NCBI GenBank assembly: GCA_034440615.1
Contig: JAOTOM010002293.1
Span: forward strand, 1-64,000
Length of the DNA: 64,000 bases
Direction: 5' to 3'
From: Ashinkailepas kermadecensis
Lineage: Eukaryota > Arthropoda > Thecostraca > Neolepadidae
The stretch's first letter is position 1. Every line of letters starts with the position of its first letter. The notes beneath the pieces were generated by a model. It worked only from the letters and a program-made list of their open reading frames with translations. It did no database searches and had not been told where the DNA came from. The translations under genes were made by a program, and so were the position numbers. This document shows positions 1-11,454 of this stretch, piece by piece.

Positions 1-2034
1 TAATGGCTTCCATTGACCGCACCATATGAGGCTCCGTTTTTAAATGTTGCTGCACTCCTACCTGAATAACGCCTACTGGAGGGGGCAATTGACCCTGGTC
101 TTTGAATACCATACTCGCAAGAAAGAACAAATAATTAATTGTTTACAGCACCCCAAAGACCGCAAGACGTCCAAAATATGCGCATCCGAGACAAACTTGA
201 TTGTTGGCTTGCGTGACAAGTCGGCAAACAGCTGTTGTCATCGAGTTTACTTCCGAAGTCAGGCTCACTTGGTCTGACTTCCAGATTTACGACTAAATGA
301 CGTCACAGGCGCGGATGTAGGTGTACATCTTCAGGGTTTGTGCATAAGCAAGCTGTTACTTGTCCAAAAACTTGTCGTATTCGGTAACTGAACCTACTCT
401 GTTTATTCGTAAATAAATTGGTCCAATCTCCGGTTTAAAAGTTTTCAGATCAACGTAATTATTATGGCCTGACCCCGCCATTGGGATGTAATGACGTTTA
501 CTTCCCGCTAGTGCACGCGTGAAACCGCCTATTGCTGGGTGACTGGGCGATACAAAGTGCGGTGCCTATGTGTTCCTGCACTGGATCCGAGCCTGGCCGT
601 TTCATTTCGTCCACTCTTTGCTGTCAACATCCATAATCGTAGCGACTTCATTGTAAGCAGAAATATTGGGTGATATATACCTGCTAGTATTGTGTGGTAG
701 GGGTCACGTTTTTGAAGTACTACTCTACTCTTTGTTTTGACAATGCCACTGGCTAATCTGGTTGCACCCGGTTAAGCCAGCTTAAAACCACGCAAACTGG
801 CTAACACTGGTCAAAATTTAGAAGACATTTCTGAAAATACGAAGTAATACTTTTAAGAGCTGTACCAGGGAAAACGCGCATATTAAGCGAAACGCAATTT
901 AGTCAGAATACACCACCATAGGCACCACCACCGTAAGCACCATGTTTATTGCACCCACACACCCTGTCACCAAATATGGGACTTTTCTGTTGTGTCCTAA
1001 AAGCATGCATACCAACCTAGTGTATGGTAAAGCACGGCAGATCAATCGAACATCTTCGAACCCCTTACTTATTATACGGTTGCTGATATCATGGTTGTGG
1101 TTACTAGCACATTGCGAGCTAGGGCCTATTTTAACATGTCAACTGCGGGGAAATTGTCCCGCAGGCGGCGATTTTGACCCACAAGGTTTGTCCCACGTTT
1201 GCATCAGAGAACTTCAGGCCAATGGATCACACTTTTGTTTTGGTAATCCTAGTTATGATCAGGTAACCAATACCCTATAAGTGATCAAACTAGAGTACCT
1301 AATTGGAAGCATAGTTAATCCTCCATGTATGCAACATTTAGTTACGATATACCGATAAAACTAAGTATATTATTAAAAATAGGGAAGGACAAGCTAACAT
1401 TTAGTTACGGATATGCAGATATTAGGCATTTTAATCGGGATGGGGAAGTCAAGCTACCCAGGTCGCTTCGCTCTCAAGTAGCTTGATCCTGCGGACGGCT
1501 GTGATTCCCTCGGCATGACCATTTCGCACCGGGCGTGAACGCTATTTGATTAGAAAAAAGCATAGCAGTGGACATATTTAATCAAAGCACCCGTCGAAGT
1601 ACTTCAATTGGATTTAATTTAGCTTGTACCAGCTTTGGCGCACCTCATGCAAACACGTATGCAAAATTCCGTCAAAATTGAACTTGTAGTGTTCGAGTTT
1701 ACAGATATGCGCATTTTACATCCTCCTCTATATGTGTGATCAAGATCCGCCTGTCTTGCAGACCTTGCTGACAAGCCAAGGCCTCTCTTCCACACCAATG
1801 TCGGGCACTGTGCCCAAAGCCGGGGTCGGGTCAGTCACTGTACCTTCGGACGCCACCACCACTCTCTCCAGCCTCATCCTCTTCGCACATAAATTGCTAG
1901 CTCCCATGCTTATTTTCCTTGCTGGCCGGTTGCATGTGGTTGCACGACACCATAATATGGCCTTGTACTGGACAGAATCGAAAGGAAGTAGACCAGATTT
2001 GCATAACTCGATCCCGTTCCCCAATCCACTGCAT
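1..2034. other. Unique-looking DNA, no gene recognised
   Basis: About 2 kb of mixed-composition sequence with no recognisable protein family, RNA gene or repeat. The longest unexplained frame is 942-1280 (+, 112 codons, ATG start). It contains a hydrophobic stretch near its middle but matches no family I recognise and has no supporting context. I regard it as chance. Confidence 0.4.
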
Positions 2035-2210
2035 GGTCGCGCTCTCCACACCGCTCTCTGTCTCGTTCCCGCTCCCGTTCCCGGGCCAAATCCCGCTCTC
2101 GATCCCGTTCCCCGGTCCCATTACTTTGCATGCTATCGCACAGCATACTGTTCCCGGCCCCGTTCTCGTTCCCGGTCCCGTTCCTCAATTCCTCTCCCCC
2201 TGTCACGCGA
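2035..2210. repeat. Degenerate CCCGTT-type hexanucleotide tract
   Basis: On the plus strand the motif CCCGTTCC and variants (CCCGCTC, CCCGGTC, CTCGTTC) recur roughly every 6 or 12 bases, interrupted near 2120-2150 by unrelated bases. It reads as an old simple repeat. Open frames crossing it on both strands (e.g. Arg/Ser/Pro-rich on +, Gly/Asn/Glu-rich on -) are translations of the repeat. Confidence 0.75.
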
Positions 2211-2491
2211 CCAATGTTGTTCCCTGCTTCAGGTCACCAGTCTGTACAGCGCAGCCTTTGTATCCATTTACATTTCATACATTCATACTCCCACGGCAAT
2301 ACGTTTGGCAAAGCAGCACGTGAACATACCAAATTATCAACCGCTCAAACTGTGACGCGGAAGGACTGGCGCTTGGAGAATATAATGTAAATCGAGAACA
2401 TTTGTTGTTACTGACAGAAAAGTCTGTCTTGCCGCTTATAGATTATCTTATATACTGCACATTCTTATTATCCTGGATGTCTGCATGAGCA

Positions 2492-3318
2492 TACCTAAGA
2501 CTGTGGAGCTGCCATGCTGTAGGCACCAGCATGACAGACGGACTGTGAAGCTGCCATGCTGCACACACCAGCACGACAGACTGACCGTGGAGCTGCCATG
2601 TTGCACATACCAGCACGACAGACGGACCATGGAGCTCCCATGTTGCACACACCAGCACTACAGACGGACCATGGAGCCCCATGTTGCACACACCAGCACG
2701 ACAGACTGACCGTGGAGCCCCCATGTTGCACACACCAGCACGACAGACGGACCGTGGAGCCTCCATGCTGCACACACCAGCACGACAGACGGACTGTGAA
2801 GCTCCCATGCCGCAGGCACGAGCACGATAGACGCATCGTTGAGTTCCCATGCTGCACACACCAGCACGACAGACGGACCGTGGAGCCCCCATGTTGCACA
2901 CATCAGCACGACAGACGGACCGTGGAGCCCCCATGTTGCACACACCAGCACGACAGACGGACCGTGGAGCCTCCATGTTGCACACACCAGCACGACAGAC
3001 GGACTGTGGAGGTCCCATGCGGCAGGCACGAAGACGATAGACGCATCGTTGAGTTCCCATGCTGCACACACCAGCACGACAGACGGACCGTGGAGCCCCA
3101 TGTTGCACACACCAGCACGACAGACTGACCGTGGAGCTGCCATGTTGTACATACCAGTACGACAGACGGACCATGGAGCTCTCATGTTGCACACACCAGC
3201 ACTACAGACGGACCATGGAGCCCCATGTTGCACACACCAGCACGACAGACGGACCGTGGAGCCCCCATGTTGCAGGTACGAGCACGACAGACTTTGTAGA
3301 GCTCCCATGCTACGGGTA
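2492..3318. repeat. 42-bp minisatellite, about 19-20 copies
   Basis: The unit reads approximately ATGTTGCACACACCAGCACG followed by ACAGACGGACCGTGGAGCCC and two further C. Copies differ by scattered substitutions. A variant with GGCAGGCACGA near its start recurs at about 2810 and 3020, suggesting a higher-order block of several units duplicated together. Because 42 is a multiple of three and the unit has few stops, overlapping frames stay open on both strands (14-residue periodicity). None has gene-like flanks. Confidence 0.95.
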
Positions 3319-3435
3319 CGAGATAATGAAACCGCTACAGGAAACCTGTGAACCGACCACAATTGCGCTCTCTGGGAAGCTTGTGACGACATGCACAGTA
3401 TTGCGTCCAACTTGTGGACACTTCGGCTCAGTGAT

Positions 3436-3692
3436 TTCGACTTTGGCGTGCGTGCTGCATATTCGGCGGAGGAGCCCGACTGCAAAATAGTACCTCCAAC
3501 ATAGGCATATGTGCATGAAAAAGATCGATTTCAGCCCGAATTATCTGCGATCGTGACGAAACCAGAACTATCTACCGAATCTGGTGTATGCATCTCAAAT
3601 TTATATGCACTGTGCCGAATTATTATGCGTATCGTGCAGCCTTCTCGCTCGGTTTCTGCCGCATGCAACCGCTCAGCGTGACACCCTCCATA
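3436..3692 (+). repeat. Dispersed ~250-bp repeat, copy A
   Basis: From GCGTGCTGCATATTCGGCG to GACACCCTCCA this segment matches 9009-9256 in the same orientation at roughly 80-85% by eye, with small indels. It contains no recognisable coding domain. Copy A begins about 120 bp after the end of the 42-bp array. Family membership (SINE, MITE or other) could not be decided because no tRNA promoter boxes or terminal inverted repeats were seen. Confidence 0.8.
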
Positions 3693-4760
3693 TGAATGAC
3701 GCCGGTGAGGGGGGGAGGGAGATGTCCGGCCTCGAGCATGCAGATCTCGTGACATGAACGTTACCATATACCACGTGACCGGCAGTTGGCCAGCTGGCTC
3801 TCAGGCGGTGCTGGCTGGACCAGCACTGACTGAATTCCACCATAAATAATTTACCTTTAATAAAAATGCGGAGTTCAAACAATAACCTGACCAAAGCCAA
3901 GAATACAAAATAAAACACTGGGTGGAGTTCTGAGTGAATATTTTAGGGGCTGAAATGCTGAAATAGTGAGCTTTTTGGTGGTTGAAAAGCATGGCTTTCA
4001 GCTTGCGCCGGCCGGGCCGATGCACTCGGATGATCTGTCGAATATACACGGGAGTATATTCACTCGGGCACCGCTCTCACTTGTTATTGTAAGTCGGCAG
4101 CTAGTAGGCTAAGTTACTGGAGAGTATTGGGCGTAATTAATACCCAGGACTTACTTGAAATACACAGACCGCCATAAAGTGGCAAAAACGGAACAATGTT
4201 TCGAACTAGAAAGTACAGATTTCAACTACTGCACATGATTTGATAATATGCAAAACAAAATAGTCAGGAGATTTAAAGAAAGAGAGATAAAAATAATATG
4301 TAAGTATTTGTAAGCCAGCTGCAATGCTTGCGGCTTCTTTACCGCCCATCAACTCCCCAATGATGGAAGAAGTGACTCGGTCTCAAGAGTATTTTCTGGA
4401 CACACTGGACTGAAAGCAAGGTGCATTCTGACTCCATCGGCTTTTGATTATCTGGGACATCATTCATTTTTTACTTAATGCGAATGGTTTATTTTTGCAA
4501 CCTAGCCAACAATTGAACGTGCAATAATTATTCACCAGATACGACTGTCTTGCTGGTAGCATAAACACCCGAATCATATGTTACGTGACCTTTTATGTAT
4601 TTGTAAACTAATGAAAGGTAGGATACGACTTTCCAGTGTCCAGTGCTCTTGGTATCTTTATTGAGGTTAAGTAAGTACTTCTTCGTAAGTCCACGCCATG
4701 CGGTCTACGAACAGACTATGTATGATGCAAGCAAGGACCTGGTGAAATCATGCTTAGTAT
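3693..4760. other. AT-rich DNA, nothing recognised
   Basis: No coding family, RNA gene or clear repeat is visible. Short minus-strand frames near 3673-4049 are unremarkable. Confidence 0.4.
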
Positions 4761-5294
4761 TCAGTGCGCATTAAAGCTAAAACGACGATTAATCTGATGC
4801 GAGACGGAGAATGAGGAACAATCGTCAGCCATGCCGGAATGGTTGCTGCTCATCACACCGACGGTGATAATCATGGCAGTCGTTCGGGGCAGTCGGCTGT
4901 TGTTGGAATGGCTTGTACGCGGGGCTCCCATTGCCTGCAGCTGGTTCATCGAACTGGTTCTTGCGACTTCGCAACTGTAGGTGCCTCCGGCGATGCGCGT
5001 GCACGCTGCCGGCGGCGGCCGGCGCTCGCGGCCGACCGCCGTCACCCCGCTGACCCGCACGGTCACGCGTGACTGACCCCTAAGCGTGCCGCTCTCTGCA
5101 GCGTCGCGCGGCACAGTGGTGCAGCGGCTGTGCGGGTGGGTATTCTTGGACCAAGGTCGCGTGCTGTCATGCAGCGCAGGATCGATGCGATGCGGCGCTG
5201 AGTTGCTGCCGCCGTGCAGCACAGATATCAGCGGGCCCAACGCGCAGCGCGCATGACTCATGCAGCGGCACGGACGGTGGAACAGTCGGCACAT
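4761..5294 (-). other. CpG-rich block with a 177-codon open frame, not recognised
   Basis: Between about 4840 and 5290 the sequence is markedly richer in G, C and CpG than its neighbours, and a minus-strand frame of 177 codons stays open across it. Near its middle is the string GGTYSCEVA, superficially like the last strand of an immunoglobulin domain (Y-x-C). No upstream Ig cysteine or tryptophan is visible in the expected place, and no convincing splice signals were found. High GC alone lowers stop frequency. I lean towards non-coding CpG-rich DNA. An Ig-like exon cannot be excluded. Confidence 0.15.
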
Positions 5295-8170
5295 TCACCG
5301 CGTGCAGCTGTGGGAGAGTGCCGTACAGGTGCGGTCGTGGGTCTGATTTAGTGATATGGTTATGGGTACGGTAACGATATAGCGCCCTACTGACCTTTGG
5401 AGCGCAATGTTCCCAAGCAAAGTTCTCTGTACGTGCAGATCACACACAATTTACTCTCCATGACCTTCAAATGTATCTAACTGCATTTTGACATGGAGAG
5501 ACATCCACGACGTTCCGTTTGGGCTGTGGAGTAAAAGCTTCTCCCAAAGTCCCCGTAGAAGAGACCAGGACCGCCATATTTTCATTGTGAAACAAAAGCG
5601 CCAGTTGCTGCCGCTTGCCTTCTCGTGTCAAAGGCACCTTTGCTGTCCATCCTAAGCATACAGAACTGTATGCTTGTCATACAGAACTGTAGTAATGGAT
5701 AGTGTGCTGGTAGCTTTTCGGGGTAGTAACTTTTCGAGGAAGGTTGTGGGTGCGCAATTTAAATGTGGGAGCACTTGTGCCCTCACAAGAAAATACCGTT
5801 ATGTATGCGTCTCTCTTAGCCCTTTGTACAAGCTTCTAGTCACCTTCCGCTCGTCCTAGATTCATCACTGATCCAGTACTTGGCTTGCATGCTTAAATAT
5901 AACCAGTAATATATATCTTCGAGAATGGATGCGGCGGTGCATTGATATTCCGGTCTGATGCCGCACTTTTATCGCACACGAATATAAGACCAGAACATCG
6001 AACACGTATTGCTCATTTCGGGCGCAGACAAGGACCGAGCGAGATTATTCTCGCCTCTGTACGAGAAAGGTTGCTATGAGCGATTCGACCCGACCGACAC
6101 CCTTTTGGTACTTCAGTCGCGTTTTCTTGTTACAACACTTAATATCATGTTTTATTCGCTAATAATTATACTATTCTAAGGTTGTTTTCTTAGCAAACTT
6201 TCTTCATGCTATTTCACTTGAAATACTCACATGTTTTTTGCCAAGGAAGAGTTTTGAGACACAACTTCATACATCATACGTTACGGTGCGCCATCTATGT
6301 AAGTGATCCGCATTTGTACCTATCTGCTGCCTGGAGAGGGCAGGTGCGGTCGATCTATGTTTTCTGCCAACAGCGCTATATTTCAACGGGTGTCTTTGGG
6401 ACAATGTGAAGAAGCCGCGAACATTTTTGGAGGTTACACACTTGAAGCCCTCTTAGTTCGTTGGAAAATAATTCAGGCAACTACATTTGAGAAAACGGAG
6501 AAAACACAAATGCGCGAGCATACACCCTAGGCATTCCCATCCACCGGTGGTTCGTGAGGTAGTGGCCGTCATTTGCCTAATTATTCAATGTTATACTAGT
6601 ATTTTGATATATTATTTTCAATATGAATTGTAATAATTTCATGAATCATGAGTATCATTTTAAAGGTAAGTTATTATTATATTTTTCAATTATTTAATAT
6701 TCTTTCATTCGACATGTTCTAGACGATCAATCAGGAGCATCTTAGTGTGACGTCAGCGGCGACATACACCGACCTACGTAAGATGATGACATGTGCCTGG
6801 ATTGACTGACATCCTTTCGGGAAGAATGTTTTCGCCAATCGTGTGACTTTTTGCCAATCTATCGTGACTATACCTCGTTCCAAAGTAGTGGAATATTGGC
6901 GGCCATTACTCTGGAGGCAATTATGGTGTAGTAAACGTGAATCACCAAATGCTGTGAAAGTTGACCGCTACGGTAAAGGTTGTTTTGTGATTGGCATGGA
7001 TAATGCAACATTGACGTTGTATCCGTATACTAATCTGCTTGTAATTTTACCCAGTTGCGGGTACCCACAAAATAGTAATTGTGACCATATATGGCGAATA
7101 ACAATAGGCCAAAGAACTGGGTCAGCCGTCCATATTTACAACTTTTGGTTTCTGTGAGCCGTAGGTTCGTAGGTATCATGACAAATAGCATATCAATGCA
7201 CCATTTGGATTATGTAAATCGTCCTGTTGGTCAGATCCAGCACACCAATTTATACAGCTTTTTGCTCAAGACTAAAACCATGATGTTAAGAACAATGTCA
7301 AGAACTCCCCCCCCCAAAAAAAAAGAAGAAGACATTTCGTATTATAACCTGCACATGGGGGTTGCAATGGGTGGATAAACTAACCAATTGTGCATTGTTG
7401 GACAAAATCACCAAACTTTGCACACACATAGAAAATGCATTTTTAACAGATCGCGATATTGGGTCAGCTAACAACTCCCCCTGACGGCCGCGGCAGCCAT
7501 ATTCCAGAATGCCACCACTGGACCCCCATCGAAGCAGTGTTTTCTTCTGAAGCTGTTCAGTCGATGCTTTTGGACCCAAGCTCGACGGATATCCTCATCA
7601 TAGCTGTTATTCGCATGTAGGACACTACTCATGAAAATTAACATATATGTATGTATGCTATTTACATGGAAAATAGATAGTTATTTTGCACTCAAATAGT
7701 ATATTAGATAATGGGAAGCATAATTAGACAACAACAAGGACTAGTGGTCAAGTCTACATGGTTCTGTTGATTTTGATATAAATATATGCACACAAGTACA
7801 CCATCAATCTGAGAGACCTTGCGCGGGGAATTTCACACCAAAGTCTTCTGCATCTATGATCCTGATTATGTTCAGTTCTGCGAGCACTTGCCATCACAAG
7901 CAGAATGAAAGTGTGATGTAAAAGTGACATTCAACCAACCAATATCATCACTTTTCACATTGAAGTCAACAAACCTACCTGCCACAATATCTGCTGGCTA
8001 CATTCAAGTTAACCAGCCCTGTCTCGAGGGAGGGGGGGGAGGGGCTTTTTACGCCCCATAATGTTTGTCCGTGATAGAGAAAAACTGTGGCGCACAGAAC
8101 CGCAACATTTTCAGTACCTTCCGATTCATTTTTTGTGTGTGTGATGTGGAAGTTTTTTTTAAACTTCTGG
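5295..8170. other. Mostly AT-rich DNA, nothing recognised
   Basis: No family was recognised in any frame. Local features are an AT-rich tract near 6580-6720, a C-run followed by an A-run at 7307-7323, and a purine-rich run around 8025-8045. Frames of up to about 104 codons (e.g. 6843-7157, +) have no recognisable domain. Confidence 0.4.
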
Positions 8171-8870
8171 TCATGTAAGGTCATTGACCCAGTTCAGACC
8201 CAAGAGGACCATCTCCAAAAAATGTTTCAGAATCGATAACTCACCTGAATGAAAACATATTCAAACGAAACTCGGGACGTCAGTACAATTATGCAGTGCC
8301 TACAAAACAAGCGTGCCGGATTTCTGTTCGAGGTCAGGTCAGTGACCTGATGTCACGGCCAATTTGGGACCAATTTGCATATTTTTGTAATATGAATGTT
8401 CTAACCCGATTTTTTTCTCACTTGGTACACCTACCGACACATTGGAAGAAGTTCCTTTTCAAATTTATTGACCTCCGTCGAGTGACATGATGCCAGGTCA
8501 AGATAAGAAGCTCTAAGTGGGCAACACCTATTTAGACACTCATGTTCTTACGGTTTATTTCGAGTTTTCATGGCCTACTATCAAACTTGCACTGCACGAC
8601 ATAAATTACCCAATGTAACCAAAATCACTAATCATGGTTAAGGTCAAGGACATCTTTGGTCATTGCCCTATAAGTATTTTTATACTTGTTTTAGCCTCAT
8701 ACACGTGAAAATATACTGAAATGAAGCTTACCATATAATTACAATTTGGCAGTGTTTGCAACACGTACGTTTTATCTTGTATTTGAGGTCAGATCAGTGA
8801 CCTAAGGTCATTACCAATTGTGGCCTATGATGGACCTATGTGCATGCTTTTGTAAGATGCGCTGTGCAAT
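8170..8870. repeat. ~460-bp tandem duplication rich in AGGTCA half-sites
   Basis: The stretch around 8283-8410 (TACAATTATGCAGTG, then GAGGTCAGGTCAGTGACCT, then a TTTTTGTAAT segment) recurs at about 8740-8860 in the same order (TACAATTTGGCAGTG, GAGGTCAGATCAGTGACCT, TTTTGTAAGAT). The GGTCATTG near 8178 likewise recurs near 8658. Identity is low to moderate, so the duplication is old. Each unit has several AGGTCA or TGACCT hexamers, direct and everted, which are the half-site of many nuclear receptors. There is no evidence of regulatory function here. Confidence 0.55.
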
Positions 8871-9005
8871 TAGCTCTCGAATGACATGCGTTTTAACGTG
8901 TCTTTACCAGAAATGGAGATATAAAATGCTTTTGAATAGTTTTTTTTCCTGAAGAACCGCCATTTTAAGTCCCAAATGTTTTTCAGGTACAAATGAGGCT
9001 ATTTG

Positions 9006-9256
9006 CCTGGTGCGTGCTGCATATTCGGCGAAGGAGCCCGGCTGCATAAATAGTACCTCCAGCATAGGCATATGTGCATGCAAAAAAAGGTTGAATTCAG
9101 CCCCAATTATCCGCAAACGTGACGAAACCAGGCTCATCCACCGATTCGGGTGGATGTATCTCAAACCAAGATGCACTGTGCCGACTTATTATGCGTATTG
9201 TGGAGCCCTCTCGCTCGGTTTATGCCGCATGCAACCGCTCATCGCGGCACCCTCCA
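9006..9256 (+). repeat. Dispersed ~250-bp repeat, copy B
   Basis: Same-orientation match to 3436-3692, sharing the start TGCGTGCTGCATATTCGGCG, the segment around GGCATATGTGCATG, and the end ACCCTCCA. The right boundary coincides with the left arm of a perfect hairpin (9243-9274), which copy A lacks. Confidence 0.8.
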
Positions 9257-9274
9257 CTGTTGGAGGGTGCCGCG
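9243..9274. other. Perfect 14-bp hairpin with 4-base loop
   Basis: CGCGGCACCCTCCA is followed by CTGT and then its exact reverse complement. The left arm is the last part of dispersed repeat copy B. The right arm is therefore either the start of an inverted neighbour or an independent cruciform. No T-run follows, so a terminator-like role is not suggested. Confidence 0.85.
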
Positions 9275-9721
9275 TACTCGACCATACTCGTCGAGGGCTT
9301 CAGTGATACCCGGTTGGCGTTCATGTACCGCTTAGTGTGTAAGTAAGAGGGGTATTTAACAACAACCCCCCGAGGTGGTGTGACGATCTGACTGCAGACT
9401 AGCTAACGAGAGACGAGAGTTAAAGTCAGAAGATATGTTTCAACGCCGCGCGTTCATGCTAGTGGCACGGTCACATTAGCCAACATTGTTGACGCCATCC
9501 AACATGCGGAAGATGTGCTTAATTAGAACACACTGGCGTCAAATGTAACTCGAGGGAATCGAGGTGCGTGAACTGTGGCAATCGTCAGGTGCTGCACCCA
9601 TCCTTCTATCGCTTTTGTCCAGCGTACGCTCAGGAGAAGGAAGTCCCAACCATGAAGTGACGGGGCACCTCTGTTTTCGTTAATCCCGGGAAGTGTACGA
9701 GGCGACCCATTCAAAAGCTTC
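9275..9721. other. No feature recognised
   Basis: Unique-looking sequence between the hairpin and the 33-bp array. No domain or repeat seen. Confidence 0.4.
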
Positions 9722-10471
9722 CTACGCGAAGCCAGTGAGAGACAACCCGAGTATCACCACACTGCAGCAGCACACGAACGCCACCAAGCTACTCGCCAAG
9801 CTCAGTGTCCCGTTCAAATCATTTGGGATCGTCTGCACACCCTGAACAGTCGCAGTTGGGATCGTCTGCACACCCTGAACAATCGCAGTTGGGATCGTCT
9901 GCACATCCTGAACAGTTGCAGTTGGGATCGCCTGCACATTCTGAACAGTCGCAGTTGGGATCGTCTGCACACCCTGAACAGTCGCAGTTGGGATCGTCTC
10001 CGCATCCTGAAAAGTCGCAGTTGGGATCGTCTGCATACCCTGAACAATCGCAGTTGGGATCGTCTGCACACCCTGAACAGTCGCAGTTGGGATCGTCTCC
10101 GCACCCTGAAAAGTCGCAGTTGGAATCGTCTGCACACCCTGAACAATCGCAGTTGGGATCGTCTGCACACCCTGAACAGATGCAGTTTGGATCGTCTGCA
10201 CACCCTGAACAGTCGCAGTTGGAATCGTCTGCACACCCTGAACAGTCGCAGTTGGGATCGTCTCCGCATCCTGAACAGTCGCAGTTGGGATCGTCTGCTC
10301 ACCCTGCACAGTCGCAGTTGGGATCGTCTGCACACCCTGAGCAGTCGCAGTTGGGATCATCTGCGCACCCTGAACAGTTGCAGTTGAGATCGTTTCCACA
10401 CCCTGAACGGTCGCAGTTGGGATCATTTTTACACCCTGAACAGTCACAGTTGTCTGGCCTTGAACCAGCAT
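9722..10471 (-). CDS. Candidate repeat protein: Thr/Val repeats with a hydrophobic C-terminus (speculative)
   Basis: An ATG-initiated minus-strand frame of 249 codons runs through the whole 33-bp array. It is built of an 11-residue unit close to TIPTATVQGVQ, about 19 times. The frame leaves the array through NDLNGTLSLASS and ends in a strongly hydrophobic run (VAFVCCCSVVILGLSL) close to its stop. A Thr-rich repeat region followed by a small-residue segment and a hydrophobic tail is the general layout of a GPI-anchored or single-pass mucin-like protein. Against this, there is no signal peptide at the start, the plus strand is also open across the array (11-residue unit LGSSAHPEQSQ), and such frames are expected when a stop-free unit has a length divisible by three. 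It could be a C-terminal exon or nothing. I favour nothing, but the hydrophobic tail outside the repeat keeps it worth testing. Confidence 0.2.
   Translation of the reverse strand: MLVQGQTTVTVQGVKMIPTATVQGVETISTATVQGAQMIPTATAQGVQTIPTATVQGEQTIPTATVQDAETIPTATVQGVQTIPTATVQGVQTIQTASVQGVQTIPTAIVQGVQTIPTATFQGAETIPTATVQGVQTIPTAIVQGMQTIPTATFQDAETIPTATVQGVQTIPTATVQNVQAIPTATVQDVQTIPTAIVQGVQTIPTATVQGVQTIPNDLNGTLSLASSLVAFVCCCSVVILGLSLTGFA
9826..10452. repeat. 33-bp minisatellite, about 19 copies
   Basis: The unit is close to GGGATCGTCTGCACACCCTG plus AACAGTCGCAGTT. Variation is concentrated at a few positions (CACACC, CGCATC or CGCACC; AACAGT, AACAAT or AAAAGT), suggesting turnover by unequal exchange. 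Both strands are open across the array because 33 is a multiple of three. Confidence 0.95.
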
Positions 10472-10960
10472 CGGTCACCCGAGAAGGCGAGCAAGTTGGC
10501 ATTACCATCTCCAACAAACCGTACTGAAGCCACCGACGCCCAACCCAGAGGGAGTGGACCCAGGCTTAAAGAACAAGGAAAATAGTAAGTACCCGCCAGT
10601 CACGTTTGGGGATTCTGACGGTACGGCATTTCCTCTTTTCTTGCCAGCATTTCTCAAGGGAGCGTAGGCTGTTTAATGGAAATAACACACGGAGCGTGAC
10701 AAATGAGAACGAGCTAGCGAATGATACGAAAATAGTTAACTCTGGAAATGTATTCCGATACCTGAAAGCGATCCGCTTTGAGGTTTTATACTCAGCACCG
10801 TAACATATTTGCCCAGGTTTTCACGCATACACGTTATAAGCGCCACATGATCACTATTTTGGTCGAAGTGCTCGTAAATTCAAATGAATAACATGAACTT
10901 AGCAATGCAAATTGACTAACTTTAATTGAATACAGGTAATAACGAAGCAACTAACCACGT
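10472..10960. other. No feature recognised
   Basis: Unique-looking sequence, AT-rich towards its end. No domain or repeat was recognised. Confidence 0.4.
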
Positions 10961-11454
10961 TTATAAATGTAAAACATTCATTCTGATCTGACAAGCGACA
11001 CTTAAAGCTTTTAATGGAGCTGTGTGCAGTAATGGTGTGCGGCAGGGTGTTCCAGGTTCTTGCTGCCGTGAACCTTCTTGCGCCAAATTCTTGCGAGGGA
11101 AAGCCAGCTTGGTCGTCTCCAGTCTACAACGCGGCAAGTGCAGTTGAAGGCCGACAGAGCCACGTGTTTCACGGATTGAGATTTCGCCTCCCTTGGTGAA
11201 CATAGACTGGAGGGCATTTGGGATGTTTCTATTATAAAGTGCGTTAAAAAAAAGTTGCTGCATTCACGCTGGACAACGAGTGTCTCAATTTTCGCACGTT
11301 CTGGGTATTCCAGAGTTGGTAAGATGTGACCTTGTATGAGATGACCGGTAATTATTCTGGCGCTGAAATCTACAATCTTGTGAATTCGTTTCAGTTGAAT
11401 ATGTGAGTGTTGAAACAGATTGTGCAGTATGACATTAAGATAAATTGATTCCAT
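10961..11454 (-). pseudogene. Non-LTR retrotransposon reverse transcriptase C-terminal fragment, frameshifted
   Basis: Two overlapping minus-strand frames together resemble the end of a LINE polymerase. The first (11454 down to about 11250) carries a motif like IHKIVDFSARIITG, matching the conserved 'IQN-AAR-ITG' thumb segment. The second (about 11263 down to 10961) carries KGGEISIRETRG and LQLHLPRCRLETTKLAF, matching the 'tRGd..L.lPr.r....k.sF' element that precedes the end of many LINE polymerases. A frame change of one or two bases near 11255 separates them. There is no palm domain with the catalytic aspartates nearby, so this is a short decayed fragment. The clade (CR1, L2, RTE or jockey) cannot be decided from this part. 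Confidence 0.6.

Noticed and set aside
4761..5294. Immunoglobulin-domain gene suggested by GGTYSCEVA
   Set aside because: A single short match in GC-rich DNA, without the preceding conserved Cys and Trp or splice sites. Kept only as a low-confidence note.
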